64,000 bases of DNA from Diplocloster modestus (lineage in GTDB: Bacteria; Bacillota; Clostridia; Lachnospirales; Lachnospiraceae): positions 1 to 64,000 of the forward strand of contig NZ_JAHQCX010000016.1 in NCBI RefSeq assembly GCF_019042245.1. Reading direction: 5' to 3'. The position numbers and the translations under genes are program-made. The first letter of the stretch is position 1. Every line of letters begins with the position of its first letter. The notes beneath the pieces were generated by a model that saw only the letters and a list, made by a program, of their open reading frames with translations, was not told the origin of the DNA and ran no database searches. Of the stretch, positions 1 through 8,742 are shown one piece after another.

Positions 1-324
1 ATAGTCCCTGTTAACAGGATTGCTACTGCCAACAACACCTGATTCGGAGAGTTTTTGCCAGCTTAAATTATTATTTAACTCGTTAATTGCAGCGACGGTA
101 TTGCTTTTTGCGGTGGTTGTCAACGTGGTGAGATCTCCGATTTTGTCCAGGATCACAGCAAGCCGCTTTTTGATCTTGCCAAACAGGGTGTTGATCGGAT
201 CGCCGCTGACCATGTCTGCGTCAGTGCTCGGCGTTGTAAATGGTATCAATGTTGTCGGATCGACCGCGCCAGCCGGTCCCTGTGGCCCAATCACAGGGCC
301 TAAATCGACGGTTGTTGTTGCCAT
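1..324 (-). CDS. Collagen-like phage tail-tip protein (5' part, runs off window)
   Basis: The ATG at 324 follows an AGGAGG-type ribosome site and the frame stays open to base 1, so only the first 108 residues are visible. The protein begins with a short leader and a Gly-X-Y stretch (GPVIGPQGPAGAV), then turns into a likely helical segment rich in Lys, Leu and Thr. The next two genes upstream in the operon (337-669, 686-1123) share this layout of a leader plus collagen-like triplets, and the operon is the tail end of a siphophage late region. A tail fibre or baseplate decoration role is inferred from position and repeats; no catalytic motif is visible. The C-terminus, where receptor binding would sit, is missing. 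Confidence 0.7.
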   Translation of the reverse strand, partial: MATTTVDLGPVIGPQGPAGAVDPTTLIPFTTPSTDADMVSGDPINTLFGKIKKRLAVILDKIGDLTTLTTTAKSNTVAAINELNNNLSWQKLSESGVVGSSNPVNRDY

Positions 325-336
325 AACTCATACCTC

Positions 337-669
337 CTATTCGTATGTTGCAATCAGATGGCCGGATGCATTGATCGAAAAGGCAGGAACAGGACCGGCG
401 GATCCCGTGTCTCCTTTATCGCCCTTATCTCCCTTTGCACCTTGTAATCCAGTATCGCCTTTAATTCCTTGCGCGCCTGTCACGCCTTTGATATTACCTT
501 TTTTCACCCAGGAACCGCTTTCTTTTGCGTACATATCCCAGTTTGATGTGTTTAAATATAGATCTCCATTGACTCCTTGCGCTGTTGGTGCTACAGTTCC
601 GTACAATATACTTTTCCCGTCTGACCCAGCCGGTCCTACTACTGATCCTAAATCTAATACTTGTGCCAT
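337..669 (-). CDS. Collagen-repeat phage tail protein
   Basis: This 110-residue protein starts at an ATG with GGAAG seven bases upstream. Residues 1-65 form a leader containing GDLYLNTSNWDMYAKE, a motif common in phage tail proteins that carry collagen repeats. Residues about 66-93 are perfect Gly-X-Y triplets (GAQGIKGDTGLQGAKGDKGD and onward). The end, SINASGHLIATYE, resembles the end of its neighbour at 686-1123 (AVNSNGHLILTHN). The triplets predict a short trimeric coiled fibre at the tail tip. It is the second of three consecutive small tail genes, transcribed leftwards with about 16 bases between them. The host receptor, if any, cannot be inferred. Confidence 0.75.
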   Translation of the reverse strand: MAQVLDLGSVVGPAGSDGKSILYGTVAPTAQGVNGDLYLNTSNWDMYAKESGSWVKKGNIKGVTGAQGIKGDTGLQGAKGDKGDKGDTGSAGPVPAFSINASGHLIATYE

Positions 670-685
670 AATTACACTTCCTTTC

Positions 686-1123
686 CTATTCGTTGACCGT
701 ATAAACCAGGCGCCCGCTTTGGATTTCTAATGGGGGCGCGGGTTCATTGTCGTTGTGAGTAAGTATCAAATGTCCGTTACTGTTAACGGCCATTGCAAAG
801 AGTCCCGGATCTAATTGTGTCACAACCGCCGCTCCGTCTTGTCCTGGTGGCCCCTGCGGCCCCGTAAACTCTCCTGCCTCCCGGCGGGCTATCAAGTCAT
901 CCGCAACGCTATTTGCATTGCTCGCAGCTGTATCGCAGCGCTGTATCGCGGCCGTGGTATCTGTTTGCCGTTTCTGTTCCGCTGATTCCCGGCCAGCTTC
1001 CGCCGCTGCATAGCTTTCAATCTCATCATTTCCGGCTTTGATCGCATCGTGGATGGATCCGCGGACTTCCCGACCATAAACAGCAGACAATATTTTTTCA
1101 AGATATACCGATATATTCGCCAT
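686..1123 (-). CDS. Phage tail-tip protein with N-terminal helix and collagen patch
   Basis: The 145-residue product starts at an ATG behind AAAGGAGG. Residues 1-30 (MANISVYLEKILSAVYGREV and onward, ending in a helical DAI) are a segment seen at the start of many Clostridia phage baseplate or fibre proteins. Residues about 30-85 are Ala/Glu/Asp-rich and probably helical; residues about 89-98 carry a short GPQGPPGQDG collagen patch; the last 40 residues are a beta-rich cap. It lies directly after the tail-hub gene, where upper baseplate or receptor-binding adaptor proteins sit in siphophages. The structural role is inferred; the exact protein family is not certain. Confidence 0.65.
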   Translation of the reverse strand: MANISVYLEKILSAVYGREVRGSIHDAIKAGNDEIESYAAAEAGRESAEQKRQTDTTAAIQRCDTAASNANSVADDLIARREAGEFTGPQGPPGQDGAAVVTQLDPGLFAMAVNSNGHLILTHNDNEPAPPLEIQSGRLVYTVNE

Positions 1124-1141
1124 TCGGTTTTTGCCTCCTTT

Positions 1142-3046
1142 CTAATCTATTCCCGTCATGATCCCTCCGCTAAACCGGATCGTTGTATAGGACGATTCGC
1201 CTGTCATCACACGGATGCTATCCGTTGATCCAACACCGCCACCCGTTGCGAATCCATCCCTGGCCGTGATTTGTCCGTCTGCATCTATTGCACCGGTTCC
1301 GCCGCCCGCTTGAACGGACAGAGATCCAATCAGATTCGCAGCGGCGTAATCGCCCAATATATCATTGAGTAGAAACACATATGTCCCATTTTTAAGCATA
1401 CCTATTCGGGACCCAAGGATTTCCACACTGGATTCCGTTGGCGAAGTCACACTGAATTTCCCGGATCTACCGTCGTCCTGCAGGCGGATTTCCACTCCAC
1501 TAAGTATACCTTTTTTGAGCGTCAACCCATTGATATCCAATGTAGCGATCACCGCTCCTGTGGCATCCTGTACTTCCAGGACACCGTTCCCGTTGTCCTG
1601 GCCACCCAGGCGAAGGGTTCCACCAAAAATTCGGTCTGCCAGCATAGTTCCGGTGGTGATGAAATCGGCAACAAAATGCCCGTCTATGGTCCATGCGCTG
1701 CGGTAAGGTCCAGCGATCCCTGCGGTAGAAAATCCTATCCCGTTTTTATTGATCTGAATAATGTTCATGGCCTGATTTTTATCCGGCGCATCCATGATCA
1801 GGATAGCCTGTGGGTGTCCATCGTCCGCCAAATCCAATACAATATACCCTCCCAGTCCGCCGGTAATTAACTGCGTAGCATGTTCGACCGCCTGGTTGAT
1901 CCGAGTGTTTGTAGACCTTGCGATCTGCTCGATCCGGGCTGATATATCGTTCTTGCTCTTATTGTTTGACTCTGTAAGCGTCTGGAAGGTGCTCCCGAGG
2001 GTGATCTTGTTATTCCCCGGATTCGCAAGATCAATATCCATCTTAGACACCAGGAAGAGCCGGTCAAGACCGTGTGGTGCGCTGACCACTCTGATCCAAT
2101 CGCCCAGCTTGATCTTTTCAGCATCAACATCCATCATGGACATATCCACCGCAGAAAGTTCAATCGTATTCACGAGATTGATGCAATCCTGCAGGTAGGC
2201 TTCACCTTTTTTCTTGAGATTTTCTGGAAGCGTCACGTCGTCAAATTCGACGGTGTTCCAGATCCACCCCCAGGTATTCACGGCTGTCTGATCAAAGATA
2301 TAGTCCTTCCCGCCATTAACTGACGTGATATTAACCCGCAGCTTTGTGCCGTTGATTCCTTCTTCTTCCGTTTCTGCCCCAAGTGGGATTATTGCTGTCC
2401 GGATACTTTCTGCCTTTGCATACCGTTTCAGATCGATCAGGTTTTCGCCGAATCGGATCACCTGCGTGTTTGTGTTCCCGTAATCGGACAGGTAATCAAG
2501 ATATCGATTCCCGCCGTCATGACGGATCCGGATATAGCCGCCATGGGTTTTGACTAGCTTTTCGTTGATCGTGGTCAGTGTGTCCGTATAATTGCTGTCT
2601 GATCGGTTGATATACCCATTCGGATCCACTACCGTTACGTCTCCAAGCTGGATCTGCTTCCCGGATTCAACCTGGGCGTTATGGTTGGTGATAAGTTGCT
2701 GCAGGAACGGACGGATATCACCGGTGTACTCATAAGGACGCTGTTTACTATCAAGCAGATAGGACAGATCGCCCTCACAGGGGATGGTCCCTGTGTTGTA
2801 AAAATCCACCTCATCGGACAACGGTCGGCCAGCAAAGATCAGGTCATCACCCTGATATACTTCGATCACCGAAGTCAACTTATTTATTTTGTCATAATTT
2901 TCATGCCCGGCGGGAAGCGCAAATGAGAGGCTCCCGGTCTTATTTAGCTGTAAAGATAGCTTCGGGTTTAGGGCGATCGTCTTATCGTCTCTGGTATCGT
3001 GCAGTACATAATCCTTACTGCCGTTCTTACATATAATTCTATACAT
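1142..3046 (-). CDS. Phage tail hub / tail-associated protein (endopeptidase-tail type)
   Basis: This 634-residue protein has the N-terminal hub fold of siphophage tail-associated proteins: residues about 1-350 run from MYRIICKNG through LTSVIEVYQGDDLIFAGRP and LFLVSKMDIDLANPG, as in the prophage minor structural or endopeptidase-tail family (phage T4 gp27-like hub). The C-terminal half (about 390-634) is beta-rich with LATLDINGLTLKKG and a serine/glycine-rich tip, typical of a fibre shaft. It follows Dit, and the Dit stop and this start overlap as TAATG at 3046, indicating translational coupling. No lysozyme or M23 peptidase motif is visible, so a cell-wall cutting role should not be assumed. 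The hub would close the tail tube at the host surface. Confidence 0.8.
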   Translation of the reverse strand: MYRIICKNGSKDYVLHDTRDDKTIALNPKLSLQLNKTGSLSFALPAGHENYDKINKLTSVIEVYQGDDLIFAGRPLSDEVDFYNTGTIPCEGDLSYLLDSKQRPYEYTGDIRPFLQQLITNHNAQVESGKQIQLGDVTVVDPNGYINRSDSNYTDTLTTINEKLVKTHGGYIRIRHDGGNRYLDYLSDYGNTNTQVIRFGENLIDLKRYAKAESIRTAIIPLGAETEEEGINGTKLRVNITSVNGGKDYIFDQTAVNTWGWIWNTVEFDDVTLPENLKKKGEAYLQDCINLVNTIELSAVDMSMMDVDAEKIKLGDWIRVVSAPHGLDRLFLVSKMDIDLANPGNNKITLGSTFQTLTESNNKSKNDISARIEQIARSTNTRINQAVEHATQLITGGLGGYIVLDLADDGHPQAILIMDAPDKNQAMNIIQINKNGIGFSTAGIAGPYRSAWTIDGHFVADFITTGTMLADRIFGGTLRLGGQDNGNGVLEVQDATGAVIATLDINGLTLKKGILSGVEIRLQDDGRSGKFSVTSPTESSVEILGSRIGMLKNGTYVFLLNDILGDYAAANLIGSLSVQAGGGTGAIDADGQITARDGFATGGGVGSTDSIRVMTGESSYTTIRFSGGIMTGID

Positions 3047-3741
3047 TATAGGCTGCCTCCCCTATACTCAATGCTCACAGTACCGCTACCTGTAAAGGTT
3101 AGGGTGTTTTCTTCCTCTCCTAGCACCAGGTCGTATATTTTGTTTACTCCGGCCACCAGATCGTAGTACTTTGACTGATACGATACCGCCATCGCAGCAC
3201 TCGCCGTAATAATTGGGATAACATGCTTGCGCAGTCCCGGAATTATCACGGTCAGCTCTCCTTCAACCTGCAGATCATTGTATTCCCTTACAATACCAGT
3301 CTCGAAATTAAAATCATCCCACATCCAGTCACCCAGGCTATCTGAGACCTCGTATTTATAAGGATCTACACTCCCAACGATGGCAATAATGCTATGTACC
3401 GCGTCTGACTTTTGTGAATCCACCAAGAAACGACCTTCGTAATAAAATTCTGGCTCGGTATCTAGTATGATTTGTAGTCGCTTACCGTGAATATAGTTCA
3501 TTATCTCGTTTGTAATTTTGTGCCAGGTTTCTATATTTCTATCCTGCAATAGAAAATCAAATTCGATTTGGCGTTCGTGGAATTTAACGCCACCCAACGC
3601 CTCCGTCAGATCTATCGTCCCGTCGGCGCCGGGGATCTCAACTTTTACAGTTTTTGCTTCCGGCGCCGAAAGAATTAAATCGGTCCAAATTAATCCCCAG
3701 TTATCTTCCGTATGCTTTTCACCTATACGTATTCCAGACAT
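3046..3741 (-). CDS. Distal tail protein (Dit)
   Basis: The 231-residue product matches siphophage Dit proteins in size, order and motifs: an early GADGTIDLTEALGG followed by FHERQIEFDFLL, a strand pattern typical of the Dit N-terminal ring domain, then a VGSVDPYKYE segment leading into the C-terminal beta domain. Dit forms the hexameric ring that joins the tail tube to the tail-tip proteins. Its ATG overlaps the stop of the tape-measure gene (TAATG at 3741) and its own stop overlaps the hub gene in the same way, so the three proteins are translationally coupled. The family assignment is from pattern and synteny rather than a search. Confidence 0.85.
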   Translation of the reverse strand: MSGIRIGEKHTEDNWGLIWTDLILSAPEAKTVKVEIPGADGTIDLTEALGGVKFHERQIEFDFLLQDRNIETWHKITNEIMNYIHGKRLQIILDTEPEFYYEGRFLVDSQKSDAVHSIIAIVGSVDPYKYEVSDSLGDWMWDDFNFETGIVREYNDLQVEGELTVIIPGLRKHVIPIITASAAMAVSYQSKYYDLVAGVNKIYDLVLGEEENTLTFTGSGTVSIEYRGGSL

Positions 3742-6700
3742 TAATATGCCATCCTCCCTACCATTCTTTCGCGCTGACCCATACCGGTGTCCATCAGCGG
3801 AGTTATTTCATCTGCCAGGGTTTTTCCGTTCAAACTGGTTACATGCCTGACGCTTACATTCCTCATTGATTCAGCAATACCTGTTATCAACCGGGCATAA
3901 TCTATTTCAACTACATTTCCCTGGTTCGCCCTTGCTGCCTCTTTCGCATACTGTACTGATATATCGTGTGGTATCACCTGGGTCCCGTCTGGCAGATATG
4001 TAAGTTCACCCCGGCCGCCTTCATTCATCCGAGCGAATCCACCCGCCCAGTCATCGGTACCATGCAACAGGTATGGAATCATTCCAATATTTACCCCAGG
4101 TATCTTGTTTATAATGCCTATGGCTGCATTGACTCCACCTATCACACCGTTCACAAATCCCTTAACCTTACTGACCAGTTTTTCAACTGCTCCTGCAATC
4201 CCCGAAAAGATCCCGGATACAAACGATGTCAAACCGTTCCACGCGCTTTTTATTCCGTTAAAAACTCCTGATATAAAATTTCTGACATTCGTCATGATCT
4301 TTGATACAACATTATATATGCCGTTGAACACTTTGCTCACGGTACCTGATATCGAAGCAATAACAGAAGATACTGCGTTTATTACTGCCGAAATGTAATT
4401 GGATATACTGGTCCAGACATTTGAAATCACGCTGAACACAGTAGAAAATATACCGGTTACTACTCCTATAATTGTCCCGATTACCTCAATAATTACAGCT
4501 ATAATATCTGCTATAAATGTAACAATGGGGGCGATCACGGAAACAATCGCAGTAATTACTCCGCCAATAAACGATACGATCGGGCTTATGGCCGAAAGTA
4601 TACCGCTTACAACACTTATGACCACACTTAAAATATCAGAGATGATCGGCACTACCGTTTTTATTATGGACATGATCACATTCATGATCGATATAACGGC
4701 CGGCATAACTGCCGTCACGACATTCATAATTACGGTAACAATGTTTGTGATCACCGGTAACAGTGAATTGATCAGCTGGGCAATAACCGGAGCCAGTGAA
4801 GCCATTAACTGACTTATGACATCGACGATCTGCGCGATAAATGGGGCAAGTTGCTGAATCAAGCTTATTACCACCGGTAACACCGCGTTAATGATCTGCA
4901 TGGCAGTTGAGAATATATTCATTAGCACGGGGACTAAATTTGAAATAATGGACATTAAAGCCGGCAAAACAGACGCCGCTATCGATCCGATTGTCTGACC
5001 CAGCGTAGTAAATACTGGTACAAGGGCAGATCCTATCGTGGACGCCAATGTTTGAATCTGCGGTAAAAACTGCTGGAATAATCCAACGATCATTTCTATT
5101 ACCGGTCCGATTCCTCCGAAAGCTCCCGATATACCGGTTGCGAAACCTGCAGCACCACCTAAATTACTGGAAAATCCATTTTGTAGGCCTGAAAAAAATC
5201 CATTAAATGCCTCTGCAATAGCCCCTACAACATCACCGATGACCCCAAAAACGGATGTTAAGGCGGGAGCTATATTGCTTATTACATCGGTTATTATGGG
5301 GGCTAATTGTGTAAATACGTTTCCTACCGTTTCAGTTATCGATGCAAATAGAGGTCCTATCTGGCTGACCAAATTTTGTATCACAGGTAGGATCGCATTG
5401 ATCACACCGGAAATTGTCTCTTTTACCCCTCCCCATGCTGACATAACGCTATCCTTGAATTCAGAATTCGTGCTCATCAGATAGGCGAAGCCAGCGGCCA
5501 GCGCCGCAACAGCCGCAACGATTAGACCGATTGGACTACATAGCCCTGACAGCTTCCCGGCCAATCCCATAATGCTGCTTATTCCAGATGAAATTTTCCC
5601 GCCAATTATTAATAGTGGCCCGATGGCAGCTACTAAACCCGCAACGGTAATGATGGTTTTTTTCGTGTTATCATCAAGACCGGTAAACCACTTTGCAAAT
5701 TCGCTGATCTTATCACTGGCGGATTCTATCGACGGTGCCAACATATCGATCATCGACGACCCCAAATCAATTGCTGTATTCTTGATTTTATTCAGCGAAT
5801 TTCTTATCTTATCCCCACTAGTATCCAGTTTTGCGTAGGCGGCCTCTGTAGCTCCGGTGGCGGTTCCCATTGCTTCTAATTTTTCGTTAAAAGTATCGAA
5901 CTGAGAACCGGTTAAGGCGGTCATGGCTACTATTGCTTCCTGGCTTCCAAATAACTCAGCCAGTTTATCAGACTGTCCACCCGTTTCATCCTGTAAAATT
6001 TTCAGTGTGCCCGCCAGTCCCTCTGATTTAATCATCGCTGCGCCATTGGCATACCCATATTTATCAAGTAATTTTTCCATAGAGGATGTAGGCGTCATTA
6101 AACCTCCTAAGACTGCCTTTAATTGCGTGGATACTTCTGCGGTATTCCCGGTTACGCCGGTAAGGGTCGCCATGGATCCAAATAATTCTTCGTATGATAA
6201 ATTCAGGGAGTTGGACAGCGGGAATAACGGCTGCATACTTTTCGCCATTTCCGGAAATGTTGTTACACCAAGTTTTGCAGTCTGAAAAGCAAGGTCAGAA
6301 ATTCTCTGGGCAGTTTCATCGTTTATGCTGTCATATCCCTTCATTCCGGCACTGATCAAGGCGACGGAGTCGGCAACTTCTGCACCACCCGCCTTTGCAC
6401 TTTTTGCCATTGTTCCAAAGATTTTTTCTGTTTCTTTTCCGCCGTCACCCAGAGACGATATAGCTTGATACATACCGCTTGACATGATTCCCGCTGATAT
6501 GCCTGTTTGATCGCTTAAATCCATGATGGAACTTTTATAGCTCTCTAAATTTGTCGTGTCGTCCAGCAGAGTATTGATGTTTGCTATGCTGTCCTCAAAA
6601 TCAAGTGCCATCTTACCGCTTGCGACACCAACGCCGGTGATCGCTCCGGTGATTGGCATCCACTTTTTCCCGGCGCTTTCCATCTTTTTTCCAAATTCAT

Positions 6701-6785
6701 CAAGGTTCTTTTGGGCGGTTGAAAAGGCTTGCTGCAATCCTGATGCATCACCGGTTATTTTCGCGCTTAGTGTATAGTCCGCCAT
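3741..6785 (-). CDS. Tail tape measure protein
   Basis: A 1014-residue protein is the largest in the tail cluster and lies between the tail chaperones and Dit, the fixed place of the tape measure gene. Residues about 1-350 hold the conserved PhageMin_Tail-type region (ITGDASGLQQAFSTAQKNLD, MSSGMYQAISSLGDGG). Residues about 370-880 are a very long, low-complexity hydrophobic repeat of Val, Ile, Ala and Ser, the part that scales with tail length. The end carries the usual IPYLLHGTDDWAGGF and GGRGELTYLPDGTQVIPHD motifs. By the common rule of about 1.5 angstroms per residue the tail would be near 150 nm; this is an estimate, not a measurement. No peptidase or lysozyme domain is apparent. Confidence 0.92.
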   Translation of the reverse strand: MADYTLSAKITGDASGLQQAFSTAQKNLDEFGKKMESAGKKWMPITGAITGVGVASGKMALDFEDSIANINTLLDDTTNLESYKSSIMDLSDQTGISAGIMSSGMYQAISSLGDGGKETEKIFGTMAKSAKAGGAEVADSVALISAGMKGYDSINDETAQRISDLAFQTAKLGVTTFPEMAKSMQPLFPLSNSLNLSYEELFGSMATLTGVTGNTAEVSTQLKAVLGGLMTPTSSMEKLLDKYGYANGAAMIKSEGLAGTLKILQDETGGQSDKLAELFGSQEAIVAMTALTGSQFDTFNEKLEAMGTATGATEAAYAKLDTSGDKIRNSLNKIKNTAIDLGSSMIDMLAPSIESASDKISEFAKWFTGLDDNTKKTIITVAGLVAAIGPLLIIGGKISSGISSIMGLAGKLSGLCSPIGLIVAAVAALAAGFAYLMSTNSEFKDSVMSAWGGVKETISGVINAILPVIQNLVSQIGPLFASITETVGNVFTQLAPIITDVISNIAPALTSVFGVIGDVVGAIAEAFNGFFSGLQNGFSSNLGGAAGFATGISGAFGGIGPVIEMIVGLFQQFLPQIQTLASTIGSALVPVFTTLGQTIGSIAASVLPALMSIISNLVPVLMNIFSTAMQIINAVLPVVISLIQQLAPFIAQIVDVISQLMASLAPVIAQLINSLLPVITNIVTVIMNVVTAVMPAVISIMNVIMSIIKTVVPIISDILSVVISVVSGILSAISPIVSFIGGVITAIVSVIAPIVTFIADIIAVIIEVIGTIIGVVTGIFSTVFSVISNVWTSISNYISAVINAVSSVIASISGTVSKVFNGIYNVVSKIMTNVRNFISGVFNGIKSAWNGLTSFVSGIFSGIAGAVEKLVSKVKGFVNGVIGGVNAAIGIINKIPGVNIGMIPYLLHGTDDWAGGFARMNEGGRGELTYLPDGTQVIPHDISVQYAKEAARANQGNVVEIDYARLITGIAESMRNVSVRHVTSLNGKTLADEITPLMDTGMGQRERMVGRMAY

Positions 6786-6786
6786 T

Positions 6787-7230
6787 TCATTTCCTCCCTC
6801 GTTTCATAACTTTATTTCTATCAATACCGTTGGCCTGATAAATCAGGTCTACCCACGTCTTTCCTTCTTTGTTTTCAAGCTCTGTGACAAGATTCAGGTT
6901 TTCTTTTGCCGTATCTTTATCCAGGCGTTTTGGCTGTTTCTTCCATAGGGGTACTGCCTTTTTCCCCTTCTTTCTTAGGGAATTGCCGATCGCATTGCTT
7001 ACCGCATTCGAGAGCATCTGGGAGTCTGATACCACTTTGTTTTCCCATGCTTTATAAATAAAGACTTTCTCGCGCGGGGTAAGAGTTTCGTAATCAGATT
7101 TGGAATATCCAAAATTTACAGCAAAAAAGGCAAAGTCTATCTCTTTTTGATAGTCCTTTGCCACTTTGCTATATTCCGGATCCGGTGTGGGATCTGTCAG
7201 GTATTCAAAATCGATTAGACGGCTGGGAAG
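6787..7230 (-). CDS. Tail assembly chaperone, T-domain made by -1 frameshift
   Basis: This frame has no good ribosome site of its own and is continuous, without stops, up to the slippery heptamer TTTTTTC (7230-7236) inside the end of the upstream chaperone gene. After a -1 slip the ribosome would read LPSRLIDFEYLTDPTPDPEY and continue through the 125 residues from the GTG at 7164 (VAKDYQKEIDFAFFAVNFGY and onward). The product would be a 245-residue G-T fusion next to the 102-residue G protein, as in phage lambda gpG/gpGT. The T part is basic (SLRRKGKKA, KKQPKRLDKD) and would bind the tape measure, which is the next gene downstream. Confidence 0.85.
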   Translation of the reverse strand, partial: LPSRLIDFEYLTDPTPDPEYSKVAKDYQKEIDFAFFAVNFGYSKSDYETLTPREKVFIYKAWENKVVSDSQMLSNAVSNAIGNSLRKKGKKAVPLWKKQPKRLDKDTAKENLNLVTELENKEGKTWVDLIYQANGIDRNKVMKRGRK

Positions 7231-7523
7231 AAAAAAGGGCAGTCCCTCTGCAACGCTTCCACAACCAGCATATCGACATTGTCATATCCTTCGTCCTCTA
7301 TCAACTTTTCTGCAAACTCCTGGCCTTTTTTAACAGGCACGAAAACGTCGGAGCCGGCTTCCTTTAGTCCGAATGAAAAGCAAACTTTGAGATTCTGCAG
7401 GGATAAATACCCTTTGTTTTTTCTCAGAAGAGCCATTAAAGGCTCTTCTGTAGTGTTTTCGATCAACTCAACCCGCCTAAGGTTGTATTTCAACTCGTAC
7501 TCTTTTCCATCAATTTCAATCAT
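7215..7523 (-). CDS. Tail assembly chaperone, G-type
   Basis: The 102-residue product (MIEIDGKEYELKYNLRRVEL start) lies between the major tail protein and the tape measure, the usual place for the G-type chaperone that coats the tape measure before tube assembly. It starts at an ATG preceded by a weak GGGAGG site at 7529-7534. Near its 3' end the minus strand reads T-TTT-TTC in frame (7230-7236), a canonical -1 slippery heptamer, followed by only four more sense codons in frame zero. This lets a minority of ribosomes make the longer fusion described for 6787-7230. Family membership is inferred from synteny plus the frameshift signal. Confidence 0.85.
   Translation of the reverse strand: MIEIDGKEYELKYNLRRVELIENTTEEPLMALLRKNKGYLSLQNLKVCFSFGLKEAGSDVFVPVKKGQEFAEKLIEDEGYDNVDMLVVEALQRDCPFFFPAV
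7230..7236 (-). promoter_or_regulatory. -1 ribosomal frameshift slippery site TTTTTTC
   Basis: On the minus strand the codons CCT TTT TTC TTC precede the G-protein stop. The heptamer T TTT TTC fits the X XXY YYZ rule exactly. The -1 frame is open for 22 codons before the GTG of the downstream frame and for 125 codons after it. An overlapping C CCT TTT also fits the rule loosely. No strong stem-loop directly after the site could be confirmed by eye. Confidence 0.85.
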
Positions 7524-7536
7524 CCGTTTTCCCTCC

Positions 7537-8316
7537 CTATGCCTTTGCTGTTACAGTTGCCATTCCGGCCTTTTTCGCTCTGTTTGACGCATCCACCTCA
7601 ACCACGGCAATCTCATGTCCGGTTGCTGCAGCTATATCAGCACTACCATCCCACGCTGTATAACCAGTGGAACACACCTGATTATAAATGGGCATTGTTG
7701 GATTCGCTGCCACCTTATATTTGTAGCTATTGCCACTTGTCAACCCAGGCGTTACCGTTATCGCCGTCTCTCCGGTATTTGTGCCGGCCACAGACGAAAC
7801 TGCCAGAGTCCCAAGCGTTGCCAGGCTATCCGGCATCTGGTCCACACCTTCCAATTCCGACAAGTCAACCAGCGGGCCGTTGCCTTCCAAGGAAATGCTG
7901 TATGTCATAGCGTCATCATACGGCGCCTCAAGGGAATAGTCAGTAATTACCGCCAAGCCACCAAACATGGGCTTTTTTGTTTTCCCGTTGATAATCTTCG
8001 TGCAAACGGGATTCCCGTACTCAAAATATTTTCCCAACTCTTTGTGCGTTTCGTCGCTGGGTACATACAAACCGTCATTATCCACGGACCATTCCTTCAT
8101 GCCGGCAATTTTAGCTTTCCAGCCCCCCGTGGTATCCTTGCTGGTAACCTCTATGCTGTCTGCACTCCTGTTGATCGTAAGCCCTTGCTGGCCTGACACT
8201 GCAAGCAGCCGACCCCCATCGCTACTAAAAATCGCCAGAAGCACATCTTTTCCTGCAATCGCCTTCGCGGAGCTTGCTTCAAAATTACAATAAGTATTGT
8301 TCTCGAATCCTGCCAT
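7537..8316 (-). CDS. Major tail tube protein with C-terminal decoration module
   Basis: The start is the ATG at 8316 (MAGFENNTYC) behind AAAGGATG; a longer frame to 8352 overlaps the upstream gene and lacks a site. Residues about 1-165 are a tail-tube type protein: GKDVLLAIFSSDGGRLLAVS, SADSIEVTSKDTTGGWKA and SLEGNGPL match the TP901-1-like major tail family. Residues about 170-259 form a separate module (LTSGNSYKYKVAANPT, TGYTAWDGSADIAAATG, AKKAGMATVTAKA) that is nearly the same as the C-terminus of the major capsid protein at 9758-10942. The module is predicted to project from the tail surface. The gene sits between the terminator-type protein and the chaperones, as expected. Confidence 0.88.
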   Translation of the reverse strand: MAGFENNTYCNFEASSAKAIAGKDVLLAIFSSDGGRLLAVSGQQGLTINRSADSIEVTSKDTTGGWKAKIAGMKEWSVDNDGLYVPSDETHKELGKYFEYGNPVCTKIINGKTKKPMFGGLAVITDYSLEAPYDDAMTYSISLEGNGPLVDLSELEGVDQMPDSLATLGTLAVSSVAGTNTGETAITVTPGLTSGNSYKYKVAANPTMPIYNQVCSTGYTAWDGSADIAAATGHEIAVVEVDASNRAKKAGMATVTAKA

Positions 8317-8329
8317 ATAAATCATCCTT

Positions 8330-8740
8330 TCATATCTTTGTTTTAAATCCATAGCTTACTTTGAAGTCATAAGCCAATACTGCATGTTTCTCTTTCGTTT
8401 CATCGGTTTGGATCGTCTGTATTCCCTGCTCTGCCTGTCGAATCAGTTCCACGCCCGCCGGCAGGGTTATATCTTCGGTCATGCTTTCCTCGGCCAGCTG
8501 GATCAGCTCATATATGCGCGTGCTTTCTCTCCCGGGTTCTGCGATTGCATGAATCCATACGGTAAATACTTCACAAAACATTGTCTTTGTATCTTCGGGC
8601 CGCTTATTCACTATCTGGACAAAATAAAAAGGAGCCTTTGTATTTTTGGGCACCTTATCATAGCACGAAAGTCCAGTACCGGCCTCGATCCGTTCTTTTA
8701 TTGCAGCGTGGAGATCAACCAATCCTAATTTTTTTAACAT
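8330..8740 (-). CDS. Tail terminator / tail completion-type protein
   Basis: The 136-residue protein begins MLKKLGLVDLHAAIKERIEA and has the layout of phage tail-terminator proteins: an N-terminal helix, a FYFVQIVNKRPEDTKT strand pair, a TVWIHAIAEPGRES strand and a final VLAYDFKVSYGFKTKI strand. Position between the HK97 gp10-like protein and the major tail protein supports this. Such proteins form a ring that stops tail-tube growth and joins the tail to the head. The gene lies three bases after its upstream neighbour and 13 bases before the major tail protein start. The family call is by length, pattern and synteny. Confidence 0.7.
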   Translation of the reverse strand: MLKKLGLVDLHAAIKERIEAGTGLSCYDKVPKNTKAPFYFVQIVNKRPEDTKTMFCEVFTVWIHAIAEPGRESTRIYELIQLAEESMTEDITLPAGVELIRQAEQGIQTIQTDETKEKHAVLAYDFKVSYGFKTKI

Positions 8741-8742
8741 AG

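Noticed and set aside
20..730. 236-codon rightward frame across the collagen-like tail genes
   Set aside because: It is the antisense of three leftward genes with good ribosome sites; its Pro/Thr-rich sequence comes from Gly-rich codons read backwards.
1..3046. Diversity-generating retroelement in the tail-tip genes
   Set aside because: No reverse transcriptase or template/variable repeat pair is visible in the window; a part left of the window cannot be excluded.
4105..4812. Rightward hydrophobic frames inside the tape-measure gene
   Set aside because: They mirror the Val/Ile-rich repeat of the tape measure and have no ribosome site or partner.
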